A DNA stretch of 64,000 bases from Arenibacter echinorum (GTDB taxonomy: Bacteria; Bacteroidota; Bacteroidia; Flavobacteriales; Flavobacteriaceae), in assembly GCF_003259375.1 (NCBI RefSeq), contig NZ_QLLN01000001.1, positions 101,360 through 165,359 on the forward strand. Reading direction: 5' to 3'. The first letter of the stretch is position 1; each line of letters opens with the position of its first letter. The position numbers and the translations under genes are program-made. Shown here piece by piece: positions 9,150 to 17,113 of the stretch. The notes below the pieces were generated by a model. That model did no database searches. It saw nothing but the letters and a program-made list of their open reading frames with translations, and was not told the DNA's origin.

Positions 9150-10460
9150 CTAATTCCTTTTATAATGTGATTTTTCAGTTGTGCCATCTGGATTTACAAA
9201 TTCAAAATTGTAATTTCCATCAGTATCCCAACCGTAATTTATTTTATGGATTTGTGAGTTCACTGTATAGCTTAAACTATATTGATGGGGTTCAGGGTTT
9301 TCAAAATCGATAATTTCTGCTCCCCGTAATGGTCTCAAATCCGGTCTTACACCTCTTGTTTTGGCTTGTGGCATAATTTCATTTTCTGGTGCCTGTGTTC
9401 TGGGGTTGAGCTCAACCTTTCCTTTCATTGCTGCAATTAAATAAGGATATTTCTTTACGGCATGATATTGATAAGTACTATCTGATGTAAATCTTCCTAA
9501 ATTTTCATCCAGTTCCTCTGTGGTTTCTCCGTATACAGCAAAGCCATCCAGGGCAAAAGCAATGGGTCTGTCTTCTCCTACCTTAGTTTGTAAGTGGGTA
9601 GGGGGCAAGTGGTAATGATAGTCATCTGCCCGCCCGCAATGACCGCCCCATTTGTCCAGCTCTCCAATAACATTGGCATCTTCGCCACGGTTGTTCAGAG
9701 GATTAAAAATGGGAATTCCGTTCACTGCGATAGCAATAGCACCTTTCATAAAATTTTCTTTGGTGGACAGCGTGTTTTCGGCCAATTCAGGTTGTAAAGG
9801 AATGGCCCAGGCATTATTGCCCGAATAATCGTGATCAACGGGTACTTGTTGCTGCCAGTTGGTGATGCCGGTCATCATTTCATGTTCCGGTATGCCATCT
9901 GATTCCACATAAAAATACTGGTCATCATGTCTTGTATTCACCTTGTTAAAAACACCAAAAACCGATTCCAAAAAAGGAATATCATTGGCAGCCATTTTTA
10001 AAACTTTGGATGATTTTGTATTGGCACAGCCCATCATTATTAATGAAGCACTAAACAGGTTGTAGGTGACAAAATACTTTTTGGGTTTCGTCTTCCAACT
10101 AAAAAGAGAGAAAACGAATACAAGTATCCCTGTAAGTAGAAGTAATATGGAATAGTCGAAAGTTTTAAGTCTGTGGCTTTCCTTTGTGAAGTTTAAGTTA
10201 TTAATAAAATTAGCCTTTTCTGAAATATAGTTTTGATCCTGCTCTTTGAATTCGGAATAATTGAAAGTTAAAACTTCGTTATTTTCATTGCTTAGATATA
10301 CCATGTCGCCTACTTTCATTATGAAATCGGCTTTAATGGTTTCATTATTATTCACAAAACTCCAATTTTTTGTAGGTGTGCCGTGTCCGCCTTCGTGTGC
10401 ATAGGTTATAGAGGTAAAAACGAGGGAAAGGAGGATAAAGAAAATGTTTTTCATAGTCAT
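9150..10460 (-). CDS. YHYH-domain protein with SHD1-like N-terminal domain and two membrane segments
   Basis: A 436-residue protein. The order is: signal peptide (to about residue 21, ending TYA); an SHD1-like beta domain at about 31-80 (KNWSF..., GDMVYL, then FKEQDQNYI); two hydrophobic segments at about 103-121 and 129-145; and a large YHYH domain from about 155. The hallmark YHYH is at residues 281-284, preceded by His274-Cys275 in WGGHCGRADD. YHYH proteins are exported proteins of marine bacteria with unknown function. The start codon follows the stop of the upstream lipoprotein gene with no gap, so the two are translationally coupled. A second ATG two codons later is equally plausible as the start. 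Confidence 0.8.
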   Translation of the reverse strand: MTMKNIFFILLSLVFTSITYAHEGGHGTPTKNWSFVNNNETIKADFIMKVGDMVYLSNENNEVLTFNYSEFKEQDQNYISEKANFINNLNFTKESHRLKTFDYSILLLLTGILVFVFSLFSWKTKPKKYFVTYNLFSASLIMMGCANTKSSKVLKMAANDIPFLESVFGVFNKVNTRHDDQYFYVESDGIPEHEMMTGITNWQQQVPVDHDYSGNNAWAIPLQPELAENTLSTKENFMKGAIAIAVNGIPIFNPLNNRGEDANVIGELDKWGGHCGRADDYHYHLPPTHLQTKVGEDRPIAFALDGFAVYGETTEELDENLGRFTSDSTYQYHAVKKYPYLIAAMKGKVELNPRTQAPENEIMPQAKTRGVRPDLRPLRGAEIIDFENPEPHQYSLSYTVNSQIHKINYGWDTDGNYNFEFVNPDGTTEKSHYKRN

Positions 10461-11471
10461 TTATTGTATGGTGTAGCGAACTAGCACTTCATTATCTAAA
10501 ACTACATTGGTAGACCATATAAATTTGGCATCATTTTCAGAAGCGTCAAAAATAGAAGTAAAGTTGGTGTAAGAAGGTTTATTATCTACGCCAATGGTTT
10601 GGTTTGTATAAGTGGTGGCATTTGGCCAATTGGAATCATCAAAAATAGTTTGCATCCAGTTGGTAGGAATTTCCCAATGTAGGGCATAAAAAGAGGAGCC
10701 ATCCTGACCTCCTTCCGCACTACAGTTTTTGGAATATCTGTAATTGCCTTCTTCAGACGTACAATTTAAATCTATAATTGGTGCCGTGTAAAAGGTTTGT
10801 GCTTTCCAATTTTCATTGGTGGAGGCAATAATATTGTTTTGAACATCTTTAATTACGGCTACCATTCCGCCGTCTCCGGCGTGAAAAGATTTACCTCTAT
10901 TGGCTTCGCAACCTACACCCAGGTGTTCTTCCCAATCCACCAATTTCATGGCTATAGTAAATGGTTTTTTAGCCTTAAACTTTAGCATACTGGAATTAAA
11001 CTCTGTAAATGGGACTTTGTCTTTTCCTACGGGAATACCGTTTACATACATTTCAAAATAGTTGTCAGCAAAAATATAGGCGGTAAAAAGCTCGCCATCC
11101 TTGTCAACTTCTATGATTTTGGAATCATCATAATGGGATAGCGCTTCTTGTGTTGTTGCATAATTTTTTCCTTCACAGGAATTAAATAAATCTGCGGCAA
11201 AAGGAAAATCATTATTTGTATAATTGGTTTGAGCAGGCACCGTCCATTTTTTACCATCGGTGGAAGTAATCTCTCCCACATCCGTTTTTCGTCCACGTGC
11301 ACAGGAATAAATATCTTCAGCTATGGCGGTGGCTATTCCTTGGGTAATACTTGCGGTTCCATTATATTTTATAGTTTCCGAACTATTGGCAAGTTCTTTG
11401 GTTTGCGATTTTTTTTCAGCACAACCAAAGATTAGGAGTGTAACTGTGAGTAAATTAAATATGTTCTTCAT
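10461..11471 (-). CDS. Lipoprotein partner of the YHYH protein, unknown function
   Basis: A 336-residue lipoprotein. I chose the ATG at 11471 because it gives the normal signal MKNIFNLLTVTLLIFGC with lipid Cys17; a longer start at 11492 adds seven residues. The mature part contains six further cysteines, and beta-rich segments such as FADNYFEMYVNGIPVG and the closing FIWSTNVVLDNEVLVRYTI, which look like a galactose-binding-type jelly roll. Its stop abuts the start of the YHYH gene, so the two probably act together at the cell surface or in the periplasm. No catalytic motif is recognised. A repeat-derived block lies upstream. Confidence 0.7.
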   Translation of the reverse strand: MKNIFNLLTVTLLIFGCAEKKSQTKELANSSETIKYNGTASITQGIATAIAEDIYSCARGRKTDVGEITSTDGKKWTVPAQTNYTNNDFPFAADLFNSCEGKNYATTQEALSHYDDSKIIEVDKDGELFTAYIFADNYFEMYVNGIPVGKDKVPFTEFNSSMLKFKAKKPFTIAMKLVDWEEHLGVGCEANRGKSFHAGDGGMVAVIKDVQNNIIASTNENWKAQTFYTAPIIDLNCTSEEGNYRYSKNCSAEGGQDGSSFYALHWEIPTNWMQTIFDDSNWPNATTYTNQTIGVDNKPSYTNFTSIFDASENDAKFIWSTNVVLDNEVLVRYTIQ

Positions 11472-11551
11472 TGTATGTCTGTTTTGGCACATGATTTATA
11501 CCCAGCGGCCGAGCTATTTAAAGAACCAGGGATATACTTATTTGTGCAAGA

Positions 11552-11650
11552 TTAATGCCCATCCAGGTCTATAGGTCTAAGATAGTTATTTCCCATATTT
11601 TTCATGCCTTTATGATGAAGGATAAAATACCCATTAAGTGAGAAAACAGA
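11552..11650 (-). repeat. Coding-like intergenic block B (17-residue micro-ORF)
   Basis: Codons 11605-11552 on the minus strand read MKNMGNNYLRPIDLDGH and stop, matching KNxxNNYLRxxDxDxH of block A at 7657-7716. Homology extends upstream of the ATG: both copies run CTTxATGG ... CAT/ATGA ... GAAAAATAT. Both blocks are followed at 90-130 bases by CTTAGGCAGGCC, so block and motif probably move or duplicate together. Confidence 0.4.
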
Positions 11651-11730
11651 GGGCCCGATTGGAAAGGCAAATGATAGCTATTTTGCAAAACAAAAGCTAT
11701 TTTGACACGAGAGTGACTCCTGACTGCCAA

Positions 11731-11749
11731 CTTAGGCAGGCCTGCCTGA
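11731..11749. repeat. TTAGGCAGGC motif copy 2, palindromic
   Basis: CTTAGGCAGGCCTGCCTGA contains the perfect 12-base palindrome GGCAGGCCTGCC. The first 12 bases equal those at 7807-7818. Confidence 0.4.
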
Positions 11750-11811
11750 TGTCTATCCAGGCTCGCGCCAACGGGGAGACTAATCAATGTCATGGTATAA
11801 AGTAAAAATCA

Positions 11812-12303
11812 TTATTTTGACTGCTCATATAGTTGTTCGTTCTCTAATTTTAAGTCCACTCCATTTTGCAAGATTTTTTCAAACACTGCTGCGGCAGTAG
11901 CAACTGCAATAGAAACAAAAGTTGTTACAATACACATAGCAAGAAAACCCGCAGGGTCGTCATCTTTATTATGAAATATCCTTATATATAGGCCAGCCAT
12001 CAAAATCAAGAGGCTTAGTATGATTGCGCAATATTTTATACTCCTTAAAGTCCTCACCGAGTTTAGTGTGAATGCTTTATTTTGTCCGATATATCCAAGT
12101 AATTTGAACGCCTTATACAGCGCAATAAAAAAAGGGATAGACGCGACAAAGCCAAATACGATGAATGGATCAGAGTAAATGCTGAACAGATCTAAGTTTG
12201 AAGCTCTGCCCTCGTTCAAGGGAAACCAAATCATAATGGCCAATGCTACAAAGGCAAACAGCACAATGACTCCCTGAAGAAATAATGTTGAGCTTCGTTT
12301 CAT
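11812..12303 (-). CDS. DUF2975 family membrane protein
   Basis: A 163-residue inner-membrane protein with four hydrophobic segments (about residues 8-28, 45-65, 88-110 and 120-142), a pattern typical of DUF2975. The C-terminus is charged (KLENEQLYEQSK). DUF2975 proteins are usually encoded directly before a small Xre/Cro-type regulator of the YozG family. None is present here; the next 180 bases on that strand hold repeat remnants. Function of the family is unknown, and the regulator may have been lost. Confidence 0.75.
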   Translation of the reverse strand: MKRSSTLFLQGVIVLFAFVALAIMIWFPLNEGRASNLDLFSIYSDPFIVFGFVASIPFFIALYKAFKLLGYIGQNKAFTLNSVRTLRSIKYCAIILSLLILMAGLYIRIFHNKDDDPAGFLAMCIVTTFVSIAVATAAAVFEKILQNGVDLKLENEQLYEQSK

Positions 12304-12427
12304 AATGGAGTTTTGTTAATGGTTACTGTTATCTGATTCTATTATTGTCGCCAAACGTTTGCCGATCAGGTGTTTGTGCATGATTGGTAGCTTGGTCAAC
12401 CACCTAAATTTAGCAAATACATAGCAA

Positions 12428-12450
12428 GCCTAACTAGTGGTTAGGCAGGC
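12428..12450. repeat. Palindrome with TTAGGCAGGC motif copy 3
   Basis: GCCTAAC-TAGTG-GTTAGGC forms a 7-bp stem at 12428-12446 and runs into TTAGGCAGGC. A second small inverted repeat CACTAT-AC-ATAGTG follows at 12470-12483. Both lie between the DUF2975 and ATPase genes. Confidence 0.45.
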
Positions 12451-12499
12451 TTGTATTAGCATGGATTTGCACTATACATAGTGTTGTGCTTTTGTTTTT

Positions 12500-13942
12500 T
12501 TAATTTTTATTCTTCATTTTTAGTGTAGTCTCTCCAATATTGTACGCATAGATCGAAGCAGGTAGAAAAGTAAATTTCAACCCTTGTATTTCTTTCATTC
12601 CTAATTGATCAATTGAAGTAACAACATCTGATTCAAAATTATTTGTTTCACAAAATTTAATCAAACTTTTCAATTCTTGAGGTTTATCAAAATATCGATT
12701 ACTCCATTTTATTTCTACTCCCCAAACAGGCTTATAACTTTTGTCATCTACTAAAACAAGATCTACTTCATCTTCTTTCCTGCCGTCTTTCCATCTAGCA
12801 TAGGTCAAATCTAATTGGTCTCTATGCATCCATTGTGAAAGAATTGCGGTTTCTACCATGTTTCCCATTTCTTGGTCTGTTTCACTTATTGGTGAAAATA
12901 AAGCAGTTCGAAGTGATGGGTTGGTAAGATATACTTTGAAGCTTGTTATTCTTTTTAATCTTTTTGCATTGACACCAACCTTATTTAATACCTTAATTAG
13001 GAATGCTGCTTCTAAATATTCTAGATATTTTTTTAATGTATCCTTTTGAATACCACTTTCCCTATACATTGTCTCATATGAGAATTCATTACCAGTATAA
13101 TAAGCTATGTATGTAAAAAATCTGTTTAACTCCTGAACATCTTTGATTCCATACAAGCTTGGCAGATCTCTAAGCAGAACTTTGTCCACAATATCGTTTT
13201 TCACATACCTACCCATATGGCCTTGTATTTTTTCAGATAAAACAACCTCTGGGTATCCTCCAAAATTTAAATAATGGACAAATTCTTTATTCAATGCTTT
13301 TGAATCATGAGCTAGACAATACTTTATAACCTTATTTCCATATGGAATATCACCTTCAAAAATTAAATGATCTAATTTTTTCAAATGGATATATTCCTGA
13401 AATGTTAGAGGAGGCAGCAAGAAATCAGTGAATCTACCCGCTCCACTTTCTGTACTGTGCCATTTCAAAGCTGCGGCTGCTGAGCCAGAAACGATGAATT
13501 TAGTTTCAGGATAGGAGTCAACCAATACTTTTAAATGTCTTTCCCAATCTTTAAAGTATTGTATTTCATCAAAAAATACGTAACAACCATTAAGGTTTTC
13601 AAGGTTTAAAGAATCTTTGCATAAAGTTAAAACATCCTCCAGGCTTAAATTTACATAAATTGGGTTGTAAATCCCGATAAAGAATAGTTTATGAGGATTT
13701 GTTCCTTGTTTCAATAAATTTTCAATGCAATGAAATAGCATTACAGTTTTGCCAACCCTTCTAGGCCCCATTAGAACCAAAGCCCTTTTAATACTCCTTT
13801 CAAGGACGAATGGATAAAAGAGATCAAAGTATAATCTCTTAGACATGGAACTGTATGTATTCGGAATCTCTTTGGTGATCCACCATGGATTTTCATAACG
13901 GAGACGTTCAATGATCTTTTCTGTCGGAATAAGGTTTTTCAA
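12500..13942 (-). CDS. AAA ATPase with DUF4143 domain
   Basis: A 480-residue protein of the archaeal/bacterial ATPase plus DUF4143 class. The Walker A motif is GPRRVGKT at residues 59-66, and the Walker B strand is CYVFFDEIQ at about 120-128. The C-terminal DUF4143 region ends in a nuclease-like block: KEDEVDLVLVDD followed by PVWGVEIKWSNR (D..E.K pattern). Members of this class are common orphan genes in Bacteroidota with no settled role. Base composition is more AT-rich than its neighbours, and it is flanked by repeats and long gaps, which suggests acquisition by transfer. Confidence 0.85.
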   Translation of the reverse strand: MKNLIPTEKIIERLRYENPWWITKEIPNTYSSMSKRLYFDLFYPFVLERSIKRALVLMGPRRVGKTVMLFHCIENLLKQGTNPHKLFFIGIYNPIYVNLSLEDVLTLCKDSLNLENLNGCYVFFDEIQYFKDWERHLKVLVDSYPETKFIVSGSAAAALKWHSTESGAGRFTDFLLPPLTFQEYIHLKKLDHLIFEGDIPYGNKVIKYCLAHDSKALNKEFVHYLNFGGYPEVVLSEKIQGHMGRYVKNDIVDKVLLRDLPSLYGIKDVQELNRFFTYIAYYTGNEFSYETMYRESGIQKDTLKKYLEYLEAAFLIKVLNKVGVNAKRLKRITSFKVYLTNPSLRTALFSPISETDQEMGNMVETAILSQWMHRDQLDLTYARWKDGRKEDEVDLVLVDDKSYKPVWGVEIKWSNRYFDKPQELKSLIKFCETNNFESDVVTSIDQLGMKEIQGLKFTFLPASIYAYNIGETTLKMKNKN

Positions 13943-14196
13943 TGCTATATTTTTATCTTATTCTGATAAATACATAACAAATAAATAGATTTAAATCTAT
14001 CTAAAATTACAATTAATGCATGTTTAGGGTATTAATTAAAGAAATAGACTGCTAGTTCTACAATCGAATCTCATTTTCAATGAAGCACAACGTACGGATA
14101 TAGTAACAAATACTTATATCCCCATTATATCAGTCCAATATGATACAACTTTTCTTTCAAATGTTTCCGTTCGGGAGTTGGAAATTCATTGTATTA

Positions 14197-15774
14197 CTAT
14201 TTCATTGGAAAATCCTTATGGATATTCTTAAGTCCCGTTTTGGCCACTTTTAGCGCCCTTAAGGTGTTTTTGGATTTTTGGGAATGGGCTTCCATTCTTT
14301 CCAGTACATTCTTTAAGGTTTTAGTGGCTTCCACTATAAAAGGGCCCTTGTTGAGCATAACACATTCCGCTTGGGCACTAATGGTGGCATCCGAAATTTC
14401 CGCCCTGGTGGCCATGCCCTTTTTGGCCATGGTATCCAACACCTGGGTGGCCCAGATGACAGGTATCTGTGCCGCCTCGCACAACCATAGTATTTGGTTC
14501 TGTACTTCGGAAATACGTTCAAAACCTATCTCCACCGCCAAGTCGCCCCTAGCTATCATAACGCCTATTTTTGGTCTTTTCATTGCGCTGAAAAGTATGG
14601 AGGGTAAATTCTCGAACGCGGTTCTATTCTCTATCTTAAAAACAACTCCGGTATCCTTATCCCCCAATTTTTCAAGTTCCTCATAGAGGATGGCCACATC
14701 TTTGGCATTTCGTACAAAGGAATAGCCCATAAGGTCCGCATGGGCACTTATGAATGGCAATAGTTGAACATCTTCCGGAGTTAAGGAGGGCAGGTTGAGA
14801 TGGGTATCTGGTAAGTTGATGCCTTTTCCTGGCCTTAGTTTTTTCTTATGGGATTTTTTCACCACCAGTGATGCTGTGTCCTCATTGAGACTAAGTACTT
14901 TGGCCTCTATGGCACCATCATCAAAAAATACAGCTTGCCCCTTTTTAAGGTCATCAATAATCTGCGGTAGGGAAACTTCCACTAGGATGGTTTCCTCAGG
15001 TGGTGATATCTTTTTATGTTTCCCAGAAACATAAGGGGAGTGGTGCTTTATTAGCAACAATTTGTCTCCCTTGCCAATTTTCACGAACGATTCGGCATCC
15101 CAAGCTTTTCCTTTATCTGTTTTAAGATAAATATTGCTAATTCTAATTTTTGGTCCCGGTAGGTCCATATAAATATGGATAGGGAGATTACTTTCCTTGG
15201 AAACAGTTTTTATTTTGCCTAGGATCTTTTTCCAAAGCGCTTCATTGCCATGGCTTAGGTTTAAACGGGCAGTGCCCATACCTGCAGAATACAATTTTTT
15301 AAGTAGTTTTTTGTCGGTTGCGGCCTCATCGGGCATGGTGACCATTATTTCGGTATCCCTTTCCCCACGATCGGACGCAAACAGATCATTGGCATGATCC
15401 ATTAATAAGTTTTTACTTCCTTTAAAACCAAGGGTTTCCAAATCGCCATCCTTTTCCCAAGTTTTTCCGTTCAATAATTTGACCAGCTTAAGGGCGTTGG
15501 AGATATTTTCATAAACGTATCCGGCCCCTGTGCCCAAAGAGGATATCCCTAATTCGGATAGGTCGCTCTGCAACTTGCGGATGTCTACATTGCGAAGCAG
15601 TAAATAGCGATATAGGTTCTTGGCGCTTGACCTATATTGCGGATGTACGGAAGCGGCTATTCTATCCGCGGTGGACTCATGTTTTAATAGTGTTTCGTAA
15701 ATTGTTTCGAGTTCCCTTTCCAGTTTTTGTAGGTCCATACAGCATCTTTTATTTTCTAAACATTGGCAAGCCAT
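14197..15774 (-). CDS. Pyruvate kinase-like protein with N-terminal extension
   Basis: A 525-residue cytoplasmic enzyme (513 if it starts at the ATG at 15738). Residues 1-135 form a helical domain not found in canonical pyruvate kinase; residues about 140-500 are the catalytic barrel plus B domain. Catalytic motifs are kept: RLNLSHG 170-176, DLPGPKIR 204-211, FKIENR 379-384, RGDLAVE 409-415 and ATQVLDTM 442-449. The usual DGTDAVMLSGET segment is replaced by AQAECVMLNKG, and the C-terminal regulatory domain is missing. It follows the kdu operon but is separated from it by a hairpin terminator. It probably transfers phosphate between PEP and ADP; a different acceptor is possible. Confidence 0.8.
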   Translation of the reverse strand: MACQCLENKRCCMDLQKLERELETIYETLLKHESTADRIAASVHPQYRSSAKNLYRYLLLRNVDIRKLQSDLSELGISSLGTGAGYVYENISNALKLVKLLNGKTWEKDGDLETLGFKGSKNLLMDHANDLFASDRGERDTEIMVTMPDEAATDKKLLKKLYSAGMGTARLNLSHGNEALWKKILGKIKTVSKESNLPIHIYMDLPGPKIRISNIYLKTDKGKAWDAESFVKIGKGDKLLLIKHHSPYVSGKHKKISPPEETILVEVSLPQIIDDLKKGQAVFFDDGAIEAKVLSLNEDTASLVVKKSHKKKLRPGKGINLPDTHLNLPSLTPEDVQLLPFISAHADLMGYSFVRNAKDVAILYEELEKLGDKDTGVVFKIENRTAFENLPSILFSAMKRPKIGVMIARGDLAVEIGFERISEVQNQILWLCEAAQIPVIWATQVLDTMAKKGMATRAEISDATISAQAECVMLNKGPFIVEATKTLKNVLERMEAHSQKSKNTLRALKVAKTGLKNIHKDFPMK

Positions 15775-15857
15775 TACTTTATAAAAATACGCATATAAAA
15801 CAGGGATTTTTCCTGTGGAAAATACAAAAAGAAGTTAAAATTTGGGTTAAAAAAAGC

Positions 15858-15894
15858 AATACCCCCAAGGCATTGTTATGCACATGGGGGTATT
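15858..15894 (-). terminator. Rho-independent terminator of the kdu operon
   Basis: AATACCCCCA pairs with TGGGGGTATT (10-bp stem, 17-base loop). On the minus strand it is followed by GCTTTTTTTAACC. It lies 30 bases beyond the DUF4861 gene and before the pyruvate kinase-like gene. Confidence 0.8.
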
Positions 15895-15924
15895 ACCAAA
15901 TATAATATATGTCAAATGCCAATC

Positions 15925-17103
15925 CTATGGAGTTACAGTGACTTCCAAGGGGTTTTGGATCTGTTCGGAAAAGGCGTTTAAATACTGCTCCCACTCTTGT
16001 TTGTTATTAAATTGCCCACTTTTTTTCCACCCAAAGCCGGCGTAGTACTTTACTTCATTGTTTTTCACTTTTAAATGGGCATAGGCATTGCTCAAGTCTT
16101 TTGTTGGAACATCGTACTTTTCAAAATCGCTAAAAGTATCTGAAGGGGCAAGGATGGCTGTACCCAATTCCGAATCCCCATGGGGCTGCCAATAGCTTAC
16201 CCATCCCATATCGGTATTCCCGCTAACTTCACCGTCCTTTTCGTGCAGGGTGAGTCCGGCGTAAATATCATCTACCCCATCCAGGGTGATATTGAATTTG
16301 GATAAATTTTGCCCCAGGTCCAAGCTTATAATTCTAGATTCTTTTATGGTTTTTCCATTGGCGTCCCAAGCTGCGTATTCCAAATAAAAGCTGGTCCTAA
16401 TAGGGCCCGTGGTTATGGTGCGCCATTTCGTATAGTTTTTAGAATAGTAGTAGGTGGTGTCTACCTTGGCAGCAATACCTCCAACACCGCGACTGGCACC
16501 TACATGAAAATCATCCAGGCCTTCGCCTGTATCCTTGTGGTAACTACTGACTCCGCTCAGTTCCTCTTTATACCATTTGTCAATTATGGGGTAATCGACC
16601 CGTTTTAACCAGGCATCGACACCGCTGGATAGGGTGCCACCAGGTACCTTGTTTTCTATCATTTTCTGTGCGGTGGGTCCGTAGACCCGAAAGGCAACCT
16701 TGTTGTTTTCCCAGGTGTAATCATCGGTGCGTTCCGGAACAAACCTGGAATAGCACAGCTCCTCGGCTGTAGGGTTTTCTCCCGGTTCTACTGTAATTAC
16801 TTCGAACTTGCTTTCTCCCTTAGCCGCCATTTTGGGTTGAAAAAGGATCATGTCCATAGTACCATCGCCATCATTATCTATCGTTTGGACAATTTCAAGG
16901 GTATTGGTTTCCTTGTTCTTAATACCAACAGAGGATAGATCTTCCACCTTTAACATGGCCTTGGTGAGCTCTATGGTCTCCGAAGTTCTCTCCTGGTCCA
17001 GAACATTTTTTACCGTAATGGTGGTGGGCGTTTCCTTTTCGGAACAGGCTAGTGACAGCACAGTCATCGCGGAAAATAAAACTATTTTATAAAGTATTTT
17101 CAT
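15925..17103 (-). CDS. DUF4861 family lipoprotein
   Basis: A 392-residue secreted lipoprotein with signal MKILYKIVLFSAMTVLSLAC (lipid Cys20). The body matches the DUF4861 pattern: VKNVLDQERTSETIEL near the start, a DNDGDGTMD acidic loop at about 76-84, and the conserved DFHVGASRGVGGIA stretch around residue 200. DUF4861 genes are recurrently found with kduI, kduD and GH88/GH105 genes in glycan loci, so a role in handling uronate-containing oligosaccharides is likely but unproven. It is the last gene of the operon kduI-kduD-DUF4861, with a 10-base gap after kduD and a terminator after it. Confidence 0.85.
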   Translation of the reverse strand: MKILYKIVLFSAMTVLSLACSEKETPTTITVKNVLDQERTSETIELTKAMLKVEDLSSVGIKNKETNTLEIVQTIDNDGDGTMDMILFQPKMAAKGESKFEVITVEPGENPTAEELCYSRFVPERTDDYTWENNKVAFRVYGPTAQKMIENKVPGGTLSSGVDAWLKRVDYPIIDKWYKEELSGVSSYHKDTGEGLDDFHVGASRGVGGIAAKVDTTYYYSKNYTKWRTITTGPIRTSFYLEYAAWDANGKTIKESRIISLDLGQNLSKFNITLDGVDDIYAGLTLHEKDGEVSGNTDMGWVSYWQPHGDSELGTAILAPSDTFSDFEKYDVPTKDLSNAYAHLKVKNNEVKYYAGFGWKKSGQFNNKQEWEQYLNAFSEQIQNPLEVTVTP

Positions 17104-17113
17104 GACCGCTTAT

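Larger units (their letters stand above)
11493..11811. other. Intergenic region made of repeat remnants
   Basis: The 319 bases hold block B (11552-11650) and a GC-rich palindrome: TTAGGCAGGCCTGCCTGA at 11732-11749, centred on GGCAGGCCTGCC. A minus-strand ORF of 63 codons crosses 11602-11793 but shows repeat-driven composition, so I do not call it a gene. Confidence 0.5.

Noticed and set aside
11602-11793. 63-codon minus-strand ORF
   Set aside because: It runs through GC-rich palindromic repeats, lacks any recognisable motif or initiation context, and overlaps block B.
7807-12450. CRISPR array
   Set aside because: The repeated motifs are short, few, irregularly spaced and separated by genes; no cas gene is present.
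14197-15774. Treating the pyruvate kinase-like gene as a decayed pseudogene
   Set aside because: The frame is intact over 525 codons and all main catalytic motifs are kept.
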